Assembly: GCF_947499265.1 (NCBI RefSeq)
Contig: NZ_CANMNK010000007.1
Span: 62,001 to 126,000, forward strand
Source of the DNA: an uncultured Roseobacter sp.
GTDB taxonomy: Bacteria; Pseudomonadota; Alphaproteobacteria; Rhodobacterales; Rhodobacteraceae
Reading direction: 5' to 3'
Length of the DNA: 64,000 nt
Position 1 is the first letter of the stretch. Every line of letters starts with the position of its first letter. The notes under the pieces were generated by a model, which saw only the letters and a list, made by a program, of their open reading frames with translations, was not told the origin of the DNA and made no database searches. Positions 17,142 through 25,577 of this stretch are shown here, piece after piece. Position numbers and translations under genes: made by a program.

Positions 17142-18350
17142 ATGCGCCACATCGTCGTGATCGGAGCCGGGCAGGCGGGGTCTTCCTGCGTCGCGAAACT
17201 ACGCAACAGCGGCTGCAAAGATGCGATCACACTGATCGGCGCGGAACCGGTGCCACCCTATCAGCGTCCGCCTCTGTCCAAGGCTTATCTGATGGGCGAC
17301 ATGGCCTTGGAGCGGCTCTTTTTGCGCCCGGAAACCTTCTATTCGGAGAGCGACATCACGTTGCGCATGGATGCGGAGGTGACGGCAATCGATCCGGCGC
17401 GCCGGACGGTCACGCTTGGGTCCGAGGCCTTGCACTATGATGATCTGGTGCTGACAACGGGCTCTGTGCCGCGCCGTTTACCCAGTAGTATCGGCGGCGA
17501 TCTGAACGGGGTGTTTGTGGTGCGTGATCTGGCGGATGTCGATGCGATGGCGCCGCATTTCCAGGCGGGCAAGCGCGTTTTGATCGTGGGCGGCGGTTAC
17601 ATCGGTTTGGAGGCGGCCTCCGTCGCTGCCAAACTGGGGCTTGAGGTTACCCTGGTCGAGATGGCAGAGCGCATCCTGCAACGTGTCGCGGCCCCGCAGA
17701 CCAGCGATTATTTTAGAGACCTGCACCACTCCCATGGCGTGAACATCCTCGAAGGCACAGGCCTCGACCGGTTGATCGGCGAGGAAACGGTGACCGGGGC
17801 CGTTTTGAGTGACGGGACCGAATTGAGCGTTGATTTTGTCATTGCGGGCGTTGGAATTGCGCCGGCAGCCGCCTTGGCCGAGGCGGCGGGGCTGGCCATC
17901 GACAACGGGATCAAGGTTGATGCACAGGGACGTACATCTGATCCCCATATCTGGGCTGCGGGCGATTGCGCGTCCTTCCCCTATCGCGGCGGGCGCATTC
18001 GGCTGGAAAGCGTGCCCAATGCGATTGATCAGGCCGAAGTGGTCGCCGAGAACATCATGGGCGCTGAAAAAGAGTATATCGCCAGGCCCTGGTTCTGGTC
18101 CGATCAATATGACGTGAAGCTGCAGATTGCAGGGCTGAACACCGGGTATACGGATGTCGTCAGCCGTATTGGCGCGGGGCGGACCGCTTCCTTCTGGTAC
18201 TACCGGGATGGCGATCTGTTGGCTGTGGATGCGATGAATGACCCGCGCGCCTATATGATCGGAAAACGCCTGATCGAGGCCGGAAAGACCGCTGATCCTG
18301 CGGTTGTCGGCGATCCCGGTGCTGATCTGAAACCGCTTTTACAGGCGTGA
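17142..18350 (+). CDS. FAD/NAD(P)-dependent ferredoxin or rubredoxin reductase
   Basis: A 402-residue pyridine-nucleotide oxidoreductase of the BphA4/rhodocoxin reductase type. FAD-binding GAGQAGSSCVAKLR is at the N-terminus, PPYQRPPLSKAYL follows, NAD-binding GGGYIGLEAASVAAKLG is near residue 150, and the second FAD motif is WAAGDCA near 270, followed by a reductase C-terminal domain. It would pass electrons from NAD(P)H to a ferredoxin. ATG 17142 has AAGGGGG upstream. No partner ferredoxin or P450 is nearby. Its last bases overlap the GTG of rsmD. Confidence 0.9.
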   Translation: MRHIVVIGAGQAGSSCVAKLRNSGCKDAITLIGAEPVPPYQRPPLSKAYLMGDMALERLFLRPETFYSESDITLRMDAEVTAIDPARRTVTLGSEALHYDDLVLTTGSVPRRLPSSIGGDLNGVFVVRDLADVDAMAPHFQAGKRVLIVGGGYIGLEAASVAAKLGLEVTLVEMAERILQRVAAPQTSDYFRDLHHSHGVNILEGTGLDRLIGEETVTGAVLSDGTELSVDFVIAGVGIAPAAALAEAAGLAIDNGIKVDAQGRTSDPHIWAAGDCASFPYRGGRIRLESVPNAIDQAEVVAENIMGAEKEYIARPWFWSDQYDVKLQIAGLNTGYTDVVSRIGAGRTASFWYYRDGDLLAVDAMNDPRAYMIGKRLIEAGKTADPAVVGDPGADLKPLLQA

Positions 18351-18904
18351 GGATCATTGCCGGGCGATATCGCGGCACCGCCCTTGCGAGCGTCGGTAAG
18401 GGCGACAAGGGTGCGCATCTGCGCCCCACAACCGACCGCGTGCGTGAAAGCCTTTTCAGCGTTCTGACCCACCATGATGTGATCGACGATGCGCGCGTGT
18501 TGGACCTTTTTGCGGGGACCGGCGCGCTGGGGCTTGAGGCGTTATCGCGCGGGGCGGCGCATGTGACCTTTGTCGACGATGGCCGCGTGGCACAAAAGCT
18601 GATCCGCCAGAACATCGACAAGCTGCGCGCAGCTGAAGGGACGCAGGTGATGCAGCGAGACGCAACGCGGCTGCCACCCTGTGACACGGATCCCTTTGAT
18701 CTGGTGTTTCTCGATCCGCCTTACGGCAAGAATTTGGGGTTGAAAGCGCTTGAGGCAGCGGCGGCAGGTGGCTGGCTGGCCCAGGACGCTTTCGTGGTCT
18801 GGGAGGAATCGCACCCGATGCCGACGCCCGGTGGTTTCACACCAGTGGATCAGCGCAGATACGGGGACACGCATGTTACCTTATTGTCGAAATCGGCCAT
18901 CTGA
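18347..18904 (+). CDS. rsmD: 16S rRNA (guanine966-N2)-methyltransferase RsmD
   Basis: A 185-residue SAM-dependent methyltransferase. Seen: MRIIAGRYRGTAL at the start (GTG codon), LRPTTDRVRESLFSVL, SAM motif VLDLFAGTGALGLEALSRGA, and the catalytic DPPY motif in FLDPPYGKNLG. It methylates G966 of 16S rRNA during 30S assembly. The GTG start overlaps the TGA of the upstream reductase (GTGA), so it is translationally coupled. Confidence 0.95.
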   Translation: MRIIAGRYRGTALASVGKGDKGAHLRPTTDRVRESLFSVLTHHDVIDDARVLDLFAGTGALGLEALSRGAAHVTFVDDGRVAQKLIRQNIDKLRAAEGTQVMQRDATRLPPCDTDPFDLVFLDPPYGKNLGLKALEAAAAGGWLAQDAFVVWEESHPMPTPGGFTPVDQRRYGDTHVTLLSKSAI

Positions 18905-18921
18905 TATGCTATCGGTCGCGC

Positions 18922-19095
18922 ATGTTCGCATCAGCACTCTCTTTCTTCTGGCCGACCTTCTCACTCGAACGGGCGGCAGAAAAACCACCCCGCCCCCGTC
19001 CCGCGCCGATCTTCATCGGAGATGCTGTCCAGCCTTGGGGAGGCGAGACCATGCTGTTGCAGATTCTGCGCCACGAGGCTGAAACGAAAGACTAA
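18922..19095 (+). CDS. Possible small protein, 57 residues
   Basis: A complete ATG-to-TAA frame fills the gap between rsmD and map. The product starts MFASALSFFWPTF and has a Pro/Arg-rich middle (KPPRPRPAPIF), then GDAVQPWGGETMLLQILRHEAE. Its stop overlaps the end of the convergent map gene by 4 bp, the packing seen for real genes here. No clear Shine-Dalgarno is visible and I know no family. It may be genuine or chance. Confidence 0.4.
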   Translation: MFASALSFFWPTFSLERAAEKPPRPRPAPIFIGDAVQPWGGETMLLQILRHEAETKD

Positions 19096-19910
19096 TCTTT
19101 GGCGTAGGTCGGGTGGAACAGCCCGCCGGGGGACAGCGTGAAGATGTCGGCACCGGTTGCGGTCACCCCGATGGAATGCTCGAACTGCGCAGACAGGGAT
19201 TTGTCACGGGTCACTGCCGTCCAGTCGTCCGAAAGGGTCTTGGTCTCCGGACGCCCCAGATTGACCATGGGCTCGATGGTGAAGAACATGCCCTCTTCCA
19301 AAACCGCCCCCGTGCCCGGACGCCCGTAGTGCAGCACATTGGGGGGCGCGTGGAACACCCGGCCCAGCCCGTGCCCACAGAAATCGCGTACCACCGACAT
19401 GCGATGGCTTTCGACATAAGACTGAATCGCGTGTCCGATGTCGCCAAAGGTGTTACCGGGTTTGACAGCCTCGATCCCCAGCATCAGCGCGTCATGGGTG
19501 ATCTGGATCAGGCGTTCAGCCTTGCGGGGCAATTTGCCCGCCACATACATGCGGCTGGTGTCGCCGAACCAGCCATCGACAATCACGGTCACGTCGACGT
19601 TCAGAATGTCGCCGTCCTTGAGCGTCTTGTCACCAGGAATGCCGTGACAGACGACATGGTTTACCGAAATGCAGCTGGCGTGCTTGTAGCCCTTGTAGCC
19701 GATGGTCGCTGAGGTGGCCCCGGCGGCCTCGACCATTTCGGTGATGGCCCTGTCGATGGCACCCGTGGTCTGGCCGACAAAGACAAGTGCCGCGACATCA
19801 TCGAGAATGCGCGCGGCCAGAGCGCCCGCGGTGTGCATGCCGGCAAAGTCAGCCTTTTCATAAATGCGTATGCCGTCTTTGGTATGACGGCCCCGAAGGT
19901 TTTCGTCCAC
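19092..19910 (-). CDS. map: Methionine aminopeptidase, type I
   Basis: A 272-residue metalloprotease that removes N-terminal methionine from new proteins. Seen: GYKGYKHASCISVNHVVCHGIPG, the metal ligands in DGDILNVDVTVIVDGWFGDTSR (two Asp), CGHGLGRVFHAPPNV (His), FTIEPMVN (Glu) and a C-terminal QFEHSIGVT (Glu). A DENLRGRHTKDGIRIY leader is normal in alphaproteobacteria. It is followed downstream on the same strand by nothing; sfsA lies 65 bp upstream. Confidence 0.97.
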   Translation of the reverse strand: MDENLRGRHTKDGIRIYEKADFAGMHTAGALAARILDDVAALVFVGQTTGAIDRAITEMVEAAGATSATIGYKGYKHASCISVNHVVCHGIPGDKTLKDGDILNVDVTVIVDGWFGDTSRMYVAGKLPRKAERLIQITHDALMLGIEAVKPGNTFGDIGHAIQSYVESHRMSVVRDFCGHGLGRVFHAPPNVLHYGRPGTGAVLEEGMFFTIEPMVNLGRPETKTLSDDWTAVTRDKSLSAQFEHSIGVTATGADIFTLSPGGLFHPTYAKD

Positions 19911-19975
19911 GCAAGTGCTCCATCATCTTTATTCTGCGCTTTTAACGCGCGACAAATCCAAGGGCCAGAGGGCCT

Positions 19976-20683
19976 TCAGATCGCAATATCCAACATGCCT
20001 GCCACGGCAATGCCCTTTGGCGAGATATTGGTATCATAGCAAATAGTTTCAACGCCTGCATCTCGCGCAGCCCGGTAGGCCGTGGCATAGGTCGGATCGA
20101 TATCCTCCGCCAGCGCAAAACTAGTGCAATCCGTGCGCTGCACCAGATAGAGCATCACGGCCCGGTGACCCATGCGGGCCATGGTGGCAAGCTCGCCCAG
20201 ATGCTTGGCGCCACGGGCGGTGACACTATCGGGGAATTCGGCCCGTCCCGCTTGCCGCGAGAGTGTCACGCTTTTGACCTCGACATAGGCGTCGGGCAAC
20301 CCATCCCCTTGCAGCAGAAAGTCGATCCGGCTTCTTTCACCGTATTTCACTTCTGGTCGCACCATATCATAGGCGGCAAAGGGGGCCAATTCCCGCGCTT
20401 GCAGGGCTGCCTTGAGCGCGCGGTTCGGCAGCGATGTGTCCACACCGGTAAAATGCCCGTTCTGATGATCGACCAAGCGCCAGCCATACTTCAGCTTCTT
20501 TTTCGGATCATCATTGGGTTCCAGCCAGACCCGCATACCGGGCTCTGCCAGACCCATCATTGAGCCGGGATTGGCACAATGAGCGGTGATTTCCGCGCCT
20601 GATCCCTCCAGCACGCAGTCGGCCAGAAATCGTTTGTAACGGCGGGTCAGCGTTGCTGGCACAAGATCGGTTTGAAAGCGCAT
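19976..20683 (-). CDS. sfsA: Sugar fermentation stimulation protein A homologue
   Basis: A 235-residue SfsA family protein. Seen: N-terminal MRFQTDLVPATLTRRYKRFL, HCANPGSMMGL, VGVDTSLPNR-like segment GVDTSLPNRALKAAL, SRIDFLLQ, YVEVKSVTLS and FPDSVTARGAKHLGEL. SfsA binds DNA in E. coli, and its fold carries a nuclease-like core with the conserved EVKSVT; its biological role is poorly defined. ATG 20683 matches the family start although the frame extends to 20746. Confidence 0.93.
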   Translation of the reverse strand: MRFQTDLVPATLTRRYKRFLADCVLEGSGAEITAHCANPGSMMGLAEPGMRVWLEPNDDPKKKLKYGWRLVDHQNGHFTGVDTSLPNRALKAALQARELAPFAAYDMVRPEVKYGERSRIDFLLQGDGLPDAYVEVKSVTLSRQAGRAEFPDSVTARGAKHLGELATMARMGHRAVMLYLVQRTDCTSFALAEDIDPTYATAYRAARDAGVETICYDTNISPKGIAVAGMLDIAI

Positions 20684-20733
20684 AAACGCAGGTCTATACC
20701 TCGCATAAGGTGAGACGCAAGGAGAGCAGAGCG

Positions 20734-21459
20734 ATGCCCAATCCAACGGCAGCCATGATGGTGATCGGCGACGAAATACTGTCCGGTCGGACGCGCGATG
20801 CCAATATGTACCATCTGGCGGGCAAGCTGACAGAGGCGGGCATTGATCTGCGCGAAGTCAGGGTTGTCAGCGATGACCCGGATGCGATTGTTGCGGCGGT
20901 TCAGGCGCTGTCCTCCAGCTATGACCACGTCTTCACCAGCGGCGGCATCGGTCCGACGCATGATGATATCACTGCCGATTGTATCGCTGCGGCTTTCAAC
21001 AAACACATTGATGTGCGCGACGATGCCCGCAGCATTCTGGAGGCGCATTACAAGAACACCGGGACAGAGTTGAACGCGGCCCGCTTGCGCATGGCACGCA
21101 TTCCCGATGACGCGGTATTGATCGACAACCCGGTCTCTTCCGCGCCGGGGTTCACGCTTGGGAATGTTCATGTGATGGCCGGTGTGCCATCGGTGTTCCA
21201 GGCCATGGTCGAAAGCTTGCTGCCGACCTTGATCGGAGGGGCACCGCTGATCTCGGAAACGCTGCGGATTGATCGTGGCGAAGGGGATATTGCCGGCACG
21301 CTGGGCGCGCTTGCTGCAGAATACCCGACCTTGAGCATGGGATCTTATCCGTTTCAGAAAAAAAGCGGCAAATATGGATCGAATGTCGTGGTCCGTGGCT
21401 CTGATCCGGCGCTAGTGCGTCTGGCGATCGAACGCCTTGCTGAGTCGTTCCCAAAATGA
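20734..21459 (+). CDS. CinA-type molybdopterin-binding domain protein
   Basis: A 241-residue protein equal to the N-terminal MoCF/COG1058 domain of CinA. Seen: MMVIGDEILSGRTRDANMYHLAGKLTEAGI, the SGGIGPTHDDITAD motif, DNPVSSAPGFTLGNVHVMAGVPSVFQAM. Full-length CinA also has a C-terminal NMN deamidase (PncC) domain, absent here. In related COG1058 proteins the domain has ADP-ribose pyrophosphatase activity. ATG 20734 has AAGGAGA upstream. Its stop overlaps the GNAT start (ATGA). Confidence 0.88.
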   Translation: MPNPTAAMMVIGDEILSGRTRDANMYHLAGKLTEAGIDLREVRVVSDDPDAIVAAVQALSSSYDHVFTSGGIGPTHDDITADCIAAAFNKHIDVRDDARSILEAHYKNTGTELNAARLRMARIPDDAVLIDNPVSSAPGFTLGNVHVMAGVPSVFQAMVESLLPTLIGGAPLISETLRIDRGEGDIAGTLGALAAEYPTLSMGSYPFQKKSGKYGSNVVVRGSDPALVRLAIERLAESFPK

Positions 21460-22178
21460 CACCTGAAACGCTGTTTGCGGCCATCGACGCAACCTGGCCC
21501 GCCGCCGCAAAGCGCGCCGTAGGACCCTGGGTGCTGCGCCATGGTGCAGGGGGTGGCAAAAGGGTCTCGGCGGCGACCGCGCAGACCTTGCCCCAGCAAA
21601 CAGATATCGCAGCCGCCGAAGCGGAAATGGGGCAAGACGGGCAGGACCCGCTTTTCATGATCCGCCCGGAGGATGCAGATCTGGATCAAAGGCTTGCGGC
21701 CCAGGGCTACCACGTCCTTGACCCCACCAACGTCTATTGCACGCCCGTTGCCCGACTGACGGATAAGCCAGTGCCGCGGGTCACGGCCTTCTGCATATGG
21801 GAGCCATTGGCGATCATGGAGGAGATCTGGGCGCAGGGCGGCATCGGTCCGGAACGTCTGGCGGTGATGGCGCGCGCGCGGGCGAAGACCGGTATTCTTG
21901 CCCGCTGGAATGAAAAGCCCGCCGGGACCGCGTTTGCTGCGATGCATGAGACCATCTGCATGGTCCATGCGGTCGAAATCCTGCCGGAGCAACGCCGCCA
22001 GGGAGTGGCACAATGGGTCATGCGGGCGGCGGCCTTCTGGGCCCAAAAACAGGGGGCAACCCATATTGCCGTGCTCTGCACACAGGCGAATACCGCCGCC
22101 AACGCGCTCTATTCCTCTCTGGGCTTTGAGATCGTGGGGCAGTACCATTACCGACACAAAACCGCGCAAGGAACCTAA
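21456..22178 (+). CDS. GNAT family N-acetyltransferase
   Basis: A 240-residue GNAT protein. The acetyl-CoA core is at the C-terminus: ICMVHAVEILPEQRRQGVAQWVMRAAAFWAQKQGATHIAVLCTQANTAANALYSSLGF, with the Q/RxxGx/A pyrophosphate loop QRRQGVA. The N-terminal ~120 residues are family-specific. The substrate is unknown. It is coupled to the CinA-domain gene by a 4-bp overlap and is 2 bp from the next gene, so the four genes from 20734 to 23706 form one operon. Confidence 0.88.
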   Translation: MTPETLFAAIDATWPAAAKRAVGPWVLRHGAGGGKRVSAATAQTLPQQTDIAAAEAEMGQDGQDPLFMIRPEDADLDQRLAAQGYHVLDPTNVYCTPVARLTDKPVPRVTAFCIWEPLAIMEEIWAQGGIGPERLAVMARARAKTGILARWNEKPAGTAFAAMHETICMVHAVEILPEQRRQGVAQWVMRAAAFWAQKQGATHIAVLCTQANTAANALYSSLGFEIVGQYHYRHKTAQGT

Positions 22179-22180
22179 CC

Positions 22181-22753
22181 ATGGCTGATACCGCACTCCC
22201 GACGGCCCTGAACCTGCCCATGGTCGATCCGCTCCCCGCCCCGACGCAGAAGTATTTCGATGTCTGTCAGGAGAAACTGGGCATGGTGCCCAATGTCCTG
22301 CGCGCCTATGCCTTTGACATTGAGAAACTCGATGCTTTCACGGGCATGTACAACAATCTGATGCTGGCGCCCTCCGAGCTCAGCAAGCTGGAACGCGAGA
22401 TGATCGCGGTGGTCGTCTCCTCGATCAACAAGTGTTTTTACTGCCTCGTGGCGCATGGTGCCGCGGTGCGCGCGATGTCTGGTGATCCGATGCTGGGCGA
22501 GGCGCTGGTGATGAACTACCGGGTGGCCAAGCTGGATGCACGCCAGCGCGCGATGCTGGATTTCGCCGCGATGATGACAACCGCAAGTGCGATGATCGAA
22601 GAAAACGACCGCGATGCCCTGCGCCAGGTCGGATTTACCGATCAGGATATCTGGGACATCGCCAATGTGGCGGGCTTTTTCAATATGACCAACCGGGTGG
22701 CGAGCGCCACCGCCATGCGCCCGAACGAAGACTACCACGCGCAGAGCAGATGA
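22181..22753 (+). CDS. Peroxidase-related AhpD-like protein (carboxymuconolactone decarboxylase family)
   Basis: A 190-residue member of the 'peroxidase-related enzyme' branch of the AhpD-like superfamily. The redox motif CFYCLVAHGAA (CxxC...H) lies near residue 86, in SSINKCFYCLVAHG, preceded by LSKLEREMIAVVVSS. AhpD proteins use such a CxxC/His relay to reduce peroxides or protein disulfides. Cellular target unknown. The 3' end overlaps the OmpA-domain gene by 4 bp. Confidence 0.88.
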   Translation: MADTALPTALNLPMVDPLPAPTQKYFDVCQEKLGMVPNVLRAYAFDIEKLDAFTGMYNNLMLAPSELSKLEREMIAVVVSSINKCFYCLVAHGAAVRAMSGDPMLGEALVMNYRVAKLDARQRAMLDFAAMMTTASAMIEENDRDALRQVGFTDQDIWDIANVAGFFNMTNRVASATAMRPNEDYHAQSR

Positions 22754-23706
22754 CCCTGCGCGCGCTTCTGACAGTCGCACTGCTTTGCGACGCGCCGGGC
22801 GTGTTTGCCGCTGATCTGGCCCTGCCCGCAGGTGCCAGCAGGACGGTGGAACGCGCCACTGAGCTTGACAGTTTTAACGCCCCGCTGGGCGCTTTTGATG
22901 GCGCGCATGTGCCGATGCAGACCCTCGAAGGCTCTGTGACACGCACCGCCTGGCGTATTGATACCGGCGGCCTGACCTCGTTGCAGGTCATGGCGCCCCT
23001 GCGCCAGCAGATCGAAGATCTTGGCTACCGCATTGATTTCGAATGTGAGAGCGCAGCCTGCGGTGGCTTTGACTTTCGCTTCGCCATCGAGGTGCTGCCG
23101 GGGCCGAATATGTATGTCAACATCGCCTCATATCGGTACCTGACTGCATTCAAAGGCCCTGCCGACAACCCATCTGCGGCCCTCACGGTTCTGGCAAGCG
23201 TCACGGCGGCGTCGGCCTATGTGCAGATCATCAATGCGGTTGCAGCGTCTGCACTTGCGGAAAATGGCGCTGCGACAACGCCTGTACCCCGCGCCGATCC
23301 GGGGAGCGCGGGTCAAGGCGAAGGCCGCACACCCCCAACCGGGGATTTTCTGGCGCAGGGGTTTGTCATTCTTCAGGACCTAGAATTTGCCACCGGGACG
23401 TCGGAGTTGGGCGCGGGTCCCTTTGCCTCGCTGGCGCAGCTGGCCGAAGCGCTTGCCCGCCGCCCCGATCTGCGCGTGGCGCTTGTCGGGCATACGGACA
23501 CGGTTGGTGGTTTGGCGGTGAACATCACCCTATCGCGTGAACGTGCCCGGGCTGTCCGGACCCGGTTGATAGATGGGTACGGTATCGACGCAAGCAGGCT
23601 GGATGCTGAAGGCATGGGGTATCTGGCGCCCGTGGCGACAAATCTGACGCCCGAAGGGCGAGAGCAAAACCGCCGTGTCGAAGCCATTGTTCTGAACGTC
23701 GAGTGA
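22750..23706 (+). CDS. OmpA-domain periplasmic or outer-membrane protein
   Basis: A 318-residue exported protein. A signal peptide (MTLRALLTVALLCDAPGVFA) is followed by a ~180-residue domain with a Cys pair (CESAACGGF) and a C-terminal OmpA/MotB domain (about 205-318): LEFATGTSELGAGPFASL, VALVGHTDTVGG, RARAVRTRLIDGYGI, GREQNRRVEAIVL. The C-terminal domain should bind peptidoglycan. The N-terminal part is of no family I can name. It is the last gene of the CinA-GNAT-AhpD operon. Confidence 0.88.
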   Translation: MTLRALLTVALLCDAPGVFAADLALPAGASRTVERATELDSFNAPLGAFDGAHVPMQTLEGSVTRTAWRIDTGGLTSLQVMAPLRQQIEDLGYRIDFECESAACGGFDFRFAIEVLPGPNMYVNIASYRYLTAFKGPADNPSAALTVLASVTAASAYVQIINAVAASALAENGAATTPVPRADPGSAGQGEGRTPPTGDFLAQGFVILQDLEFATGTSELGAGPFASLAQLAEALARRPDLRVALVGHTDTVGGLAVNITLSRERARAVRTRLIDGYGIDASRLDAEGMGYLAPVATNLTPEGREQNRRVEAIVLNVE

Positions 23707-23720
23707 CCCCCAGCGCCAAA

Positions 23721-23755
23721 GAAAAAACCCCCGGAACATGAATGTTCCGAGGGGT
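23721..23755 (-). terminator. Intrinsic terminator for the LysR gene
   Basis: Stem ACCCC.CGGAACAT / ATGTTCCGaGGGGT with a 2-nt loop and one bulged A. On the minus strand it is followed by TTTTTT (A run at 23722-23727), so it terminates the LysR transcript and probably also slows + strand readthrough. Confidence 0.8.
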
Positions 23756-23782
23756 AGGTCACCGAGGGGGGTGTAGATTTGA

Positions 23783-24688
23783 TTACCAGTCCGAGGGGCC
23801 TTTTTCGGCAAAGGCGTGGACGAGGAAGTCGATAAAGGCACGGACCTTGGGCTGCGTGAAACGCCCGGGCGGGTAGACCGCATAGATGCCTTGGGTCTCC
23901 AGGGGCAGGTCAGGGATCGCGTCTTCGATCAGCCCTTTGTCCATGGCGTCCGCATAGAGAAAACTGGGCAGATAGGCGATGCCGAGACCGGAAATCGCGG
24001 CGTTCAGCAAGGATTGCCCGTCATTCACACTTAACCAGCCCGCGGTACGGACCTGACGTTTTTCGCCCGAAGGGGCTGTCAGTTTCCACACGTTGCCTGA
24101 GGATTGGTTGGAGTAATGCAGCAGTTTGTGGTTGTTCAGGTCGTCGATCTTTTCCGGCCGCCCGTATTTTTCAAAATACTCCGGGCTGGCGATCATACGC
24201 TTTGTGGTCTCAGTCAGTTTGCGGGCGCGCAGGGAGCTGTCTTCCAGCTCTCCGATGCGCACGGCCATGTCGAAGCCTTCTGAGATCAGCTCAACATAGC
24301 GGTTGTTCAGCACCATATTGACCGTAATATCCGGGAAATCGGACAGGAATTCGCTGAGCACGGGCGACAGGTGATTTACCCCGAAATCTGTCGCAACGGA
24401 GATGCGCAGCAGGCCGGAGGGCGCGCTTTGCATGGATGTGACCAGCGCATCCGCTTCGCCCGCGTCATTCAGGACACGGCGGGCGCGGTCATAATAGGCC
24501 AGACCGATTTCTGTGGGGCTGACCCGACGGGTTGTCCGGTTCAGCAGGCGCGCACCGAGGCGCGCTTCGAGGGAAGACACATGTTTTGAGACAGCAGATT
24601 TTGAAATCCCCATCTTTTTGGCCGCGTCAGTGAAGCCGCCCTGGTCCACTACCGTGGCGAATGCTTCCATTTCCGTGAGGCGGTCCAT
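23783..24688 (-). CDS. LysR family transcriptional regulator
   Basis: A 301-residue LTTR. The N-terminal winged HTH reads MDRLTEMEAFATVVDQGGFTDAAKKMGISKSAVSKHVSSLEARLGARLLNRTTR.VSPTE, and the C-terminal effector domain includes LLRISVATDFGVNHLSP, GLGIAYLPSFL and YAVYPPGRFTQPKVRAFIDFL. It belongs to the CrgA/AaeR-like subgroup by its closing YPPGR...KVRAFIDF motif. It is convergent with the OmpA-domain operon and has no divergent partner, so its target is not obvious. Confidence 0.93.
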   Translation of the reverse strand: MDRLTEMEAFATVVDQGGFTDAAKKMGISKSAVSKHVSSLEARLGARLLNRTTRRVSPTEIGLAYYDRARRVLNDAGEADALVTSMQSAPSGLLRISVATDFGVNHLSPVLSEFLSDFPDITVNMVLNNRYVELISEGFDMAVRIGELEDSSLRARKLTETTKRMIASPEYFEKYGRPEKIDDLNNHKLLHYSNQSSGNVWKLTAPSGEKRQVRTAGWLSVNDGQSLLNAAISGLGIAYLPSFLYADAMDKGLIEDAIPDLPLETQGIYAVYPPGRFTQPKVRAFIDFLVHAFAEKGPSDW

Positions 24689-24839
24689 TGCCTTCCCCTT
24701 TTATTCTGTCAGTTCCGAAAATGGTTATGCGCACCAATTCGGGCAGGAACGCGGCGGAGGTGAGACAGTATCGCGGTTTTTGCATGGATCGTTGAGGGCG
24801 TGGAAACGCGATGGCCACAATTCCGGCGGAAAATCGCGC

Positions 24840-25577
24840 CTAAAGTGCCGCGGCAAAAACCTCTGCTGCCTGTCGCAGCGGTGCCGGATCCATGTCGCCG
24901 ATCAGTAGAAATCCATGCGCATCGCGGTTCCAGCGCACGGTCTGAAGACCTCTTGCCTCGCCTTCGGTTAGGGCAAGCGGTGCCTGCCCGTCAGCGAGAA
25001 TGATGCACAGCGCAACGGGTGTGCCATCTGCATCCTGATAGGCAATCTGCACCAGGGGTTGTCCGCGAAATCCAAGGACCTGCGCGCGTTTCAGGGTCAA
25101 CCCATCGATCTCGGGCAGGGTGCTCAGGTCCAGATCCACTGCGGCGGAGACGCGTTGCAGCTGCGCGCGGGTGTCCGCGTCGCTCTGATCCACCACATCT
25201 AGCGTCTCGGCGGTGTAAAGCATCTGGTAGCTTGCCACGAAACCGGCCCATCCTTCGGCGGGCTTAGGTTGCGCAAGGAATGAGGCAAAGACGATCCCGC
25301 TGATGGCCAGCCCTGCCACCAGCCCGATGGCGAATATGCCGGTGGAACTGCGCGCAGTTGGTGCGACCGGCATTTCCGGCAGCGGCGGTGCGGGCGGGTA
25401 GCTGGCCAGCATATCGCGGCGCAGGCTGGCGATATCCAAGGTCAATCCCGTCAGCCGGGCCTTGATTTTGGGATCCGCCGCAAGCGCCGCTTCGATACGC
25501 GCACGCATCTCAGCGGTTACCTCATCATCAAGGTAGGCCGTCAGGTCTTCGTCCGTGATATGTGCGGCGTCCGTCAT
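24840..25577 (-). CDS. Membrane anti-sigma factor
   Basis: A 245-residue predicted anti-sigma factor. The N-terminal ~45 residues (ITDEDLTAYLDDEVTAEMRARIEAALAADPKI) resemble the sigma-binding domain of ChrR/RskA-like anti-sigmas but lack the zinc HxxxCxxC motif. One membrane helix is at about 100-122 (IFAIGLVAGLAISGIVFASFL), and the rest is a periplasmic domain. Its ATG overlaps the sigma gene's TGA (ATGA), which strongly supports the pairing. Release is probably triggered at the envelope; the signal is unknown. Confidence 0.85.
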   Translation of the reverse strand: MTDAAHITDEDLTAYLDDEVTAEMRARIEAALAADPKIKARLTGLTLDIASLRRDMLASYPPAPPLPEMPVAPTARSSTGIFAIGLVAGLAISGIVFASFLAQPKPAEGWAGFVASYQMLYTAETLDVVDQSDADTRAQLQRVSAAVDLDLSTLPEIDGLTLKRAQVLGFRGQPLVQIAYQDADGTPVALCIILADGQAPLALTEGEARGLQTVRWNRDAHGFLLIGDMDPAPLRQAAEVFAAAL

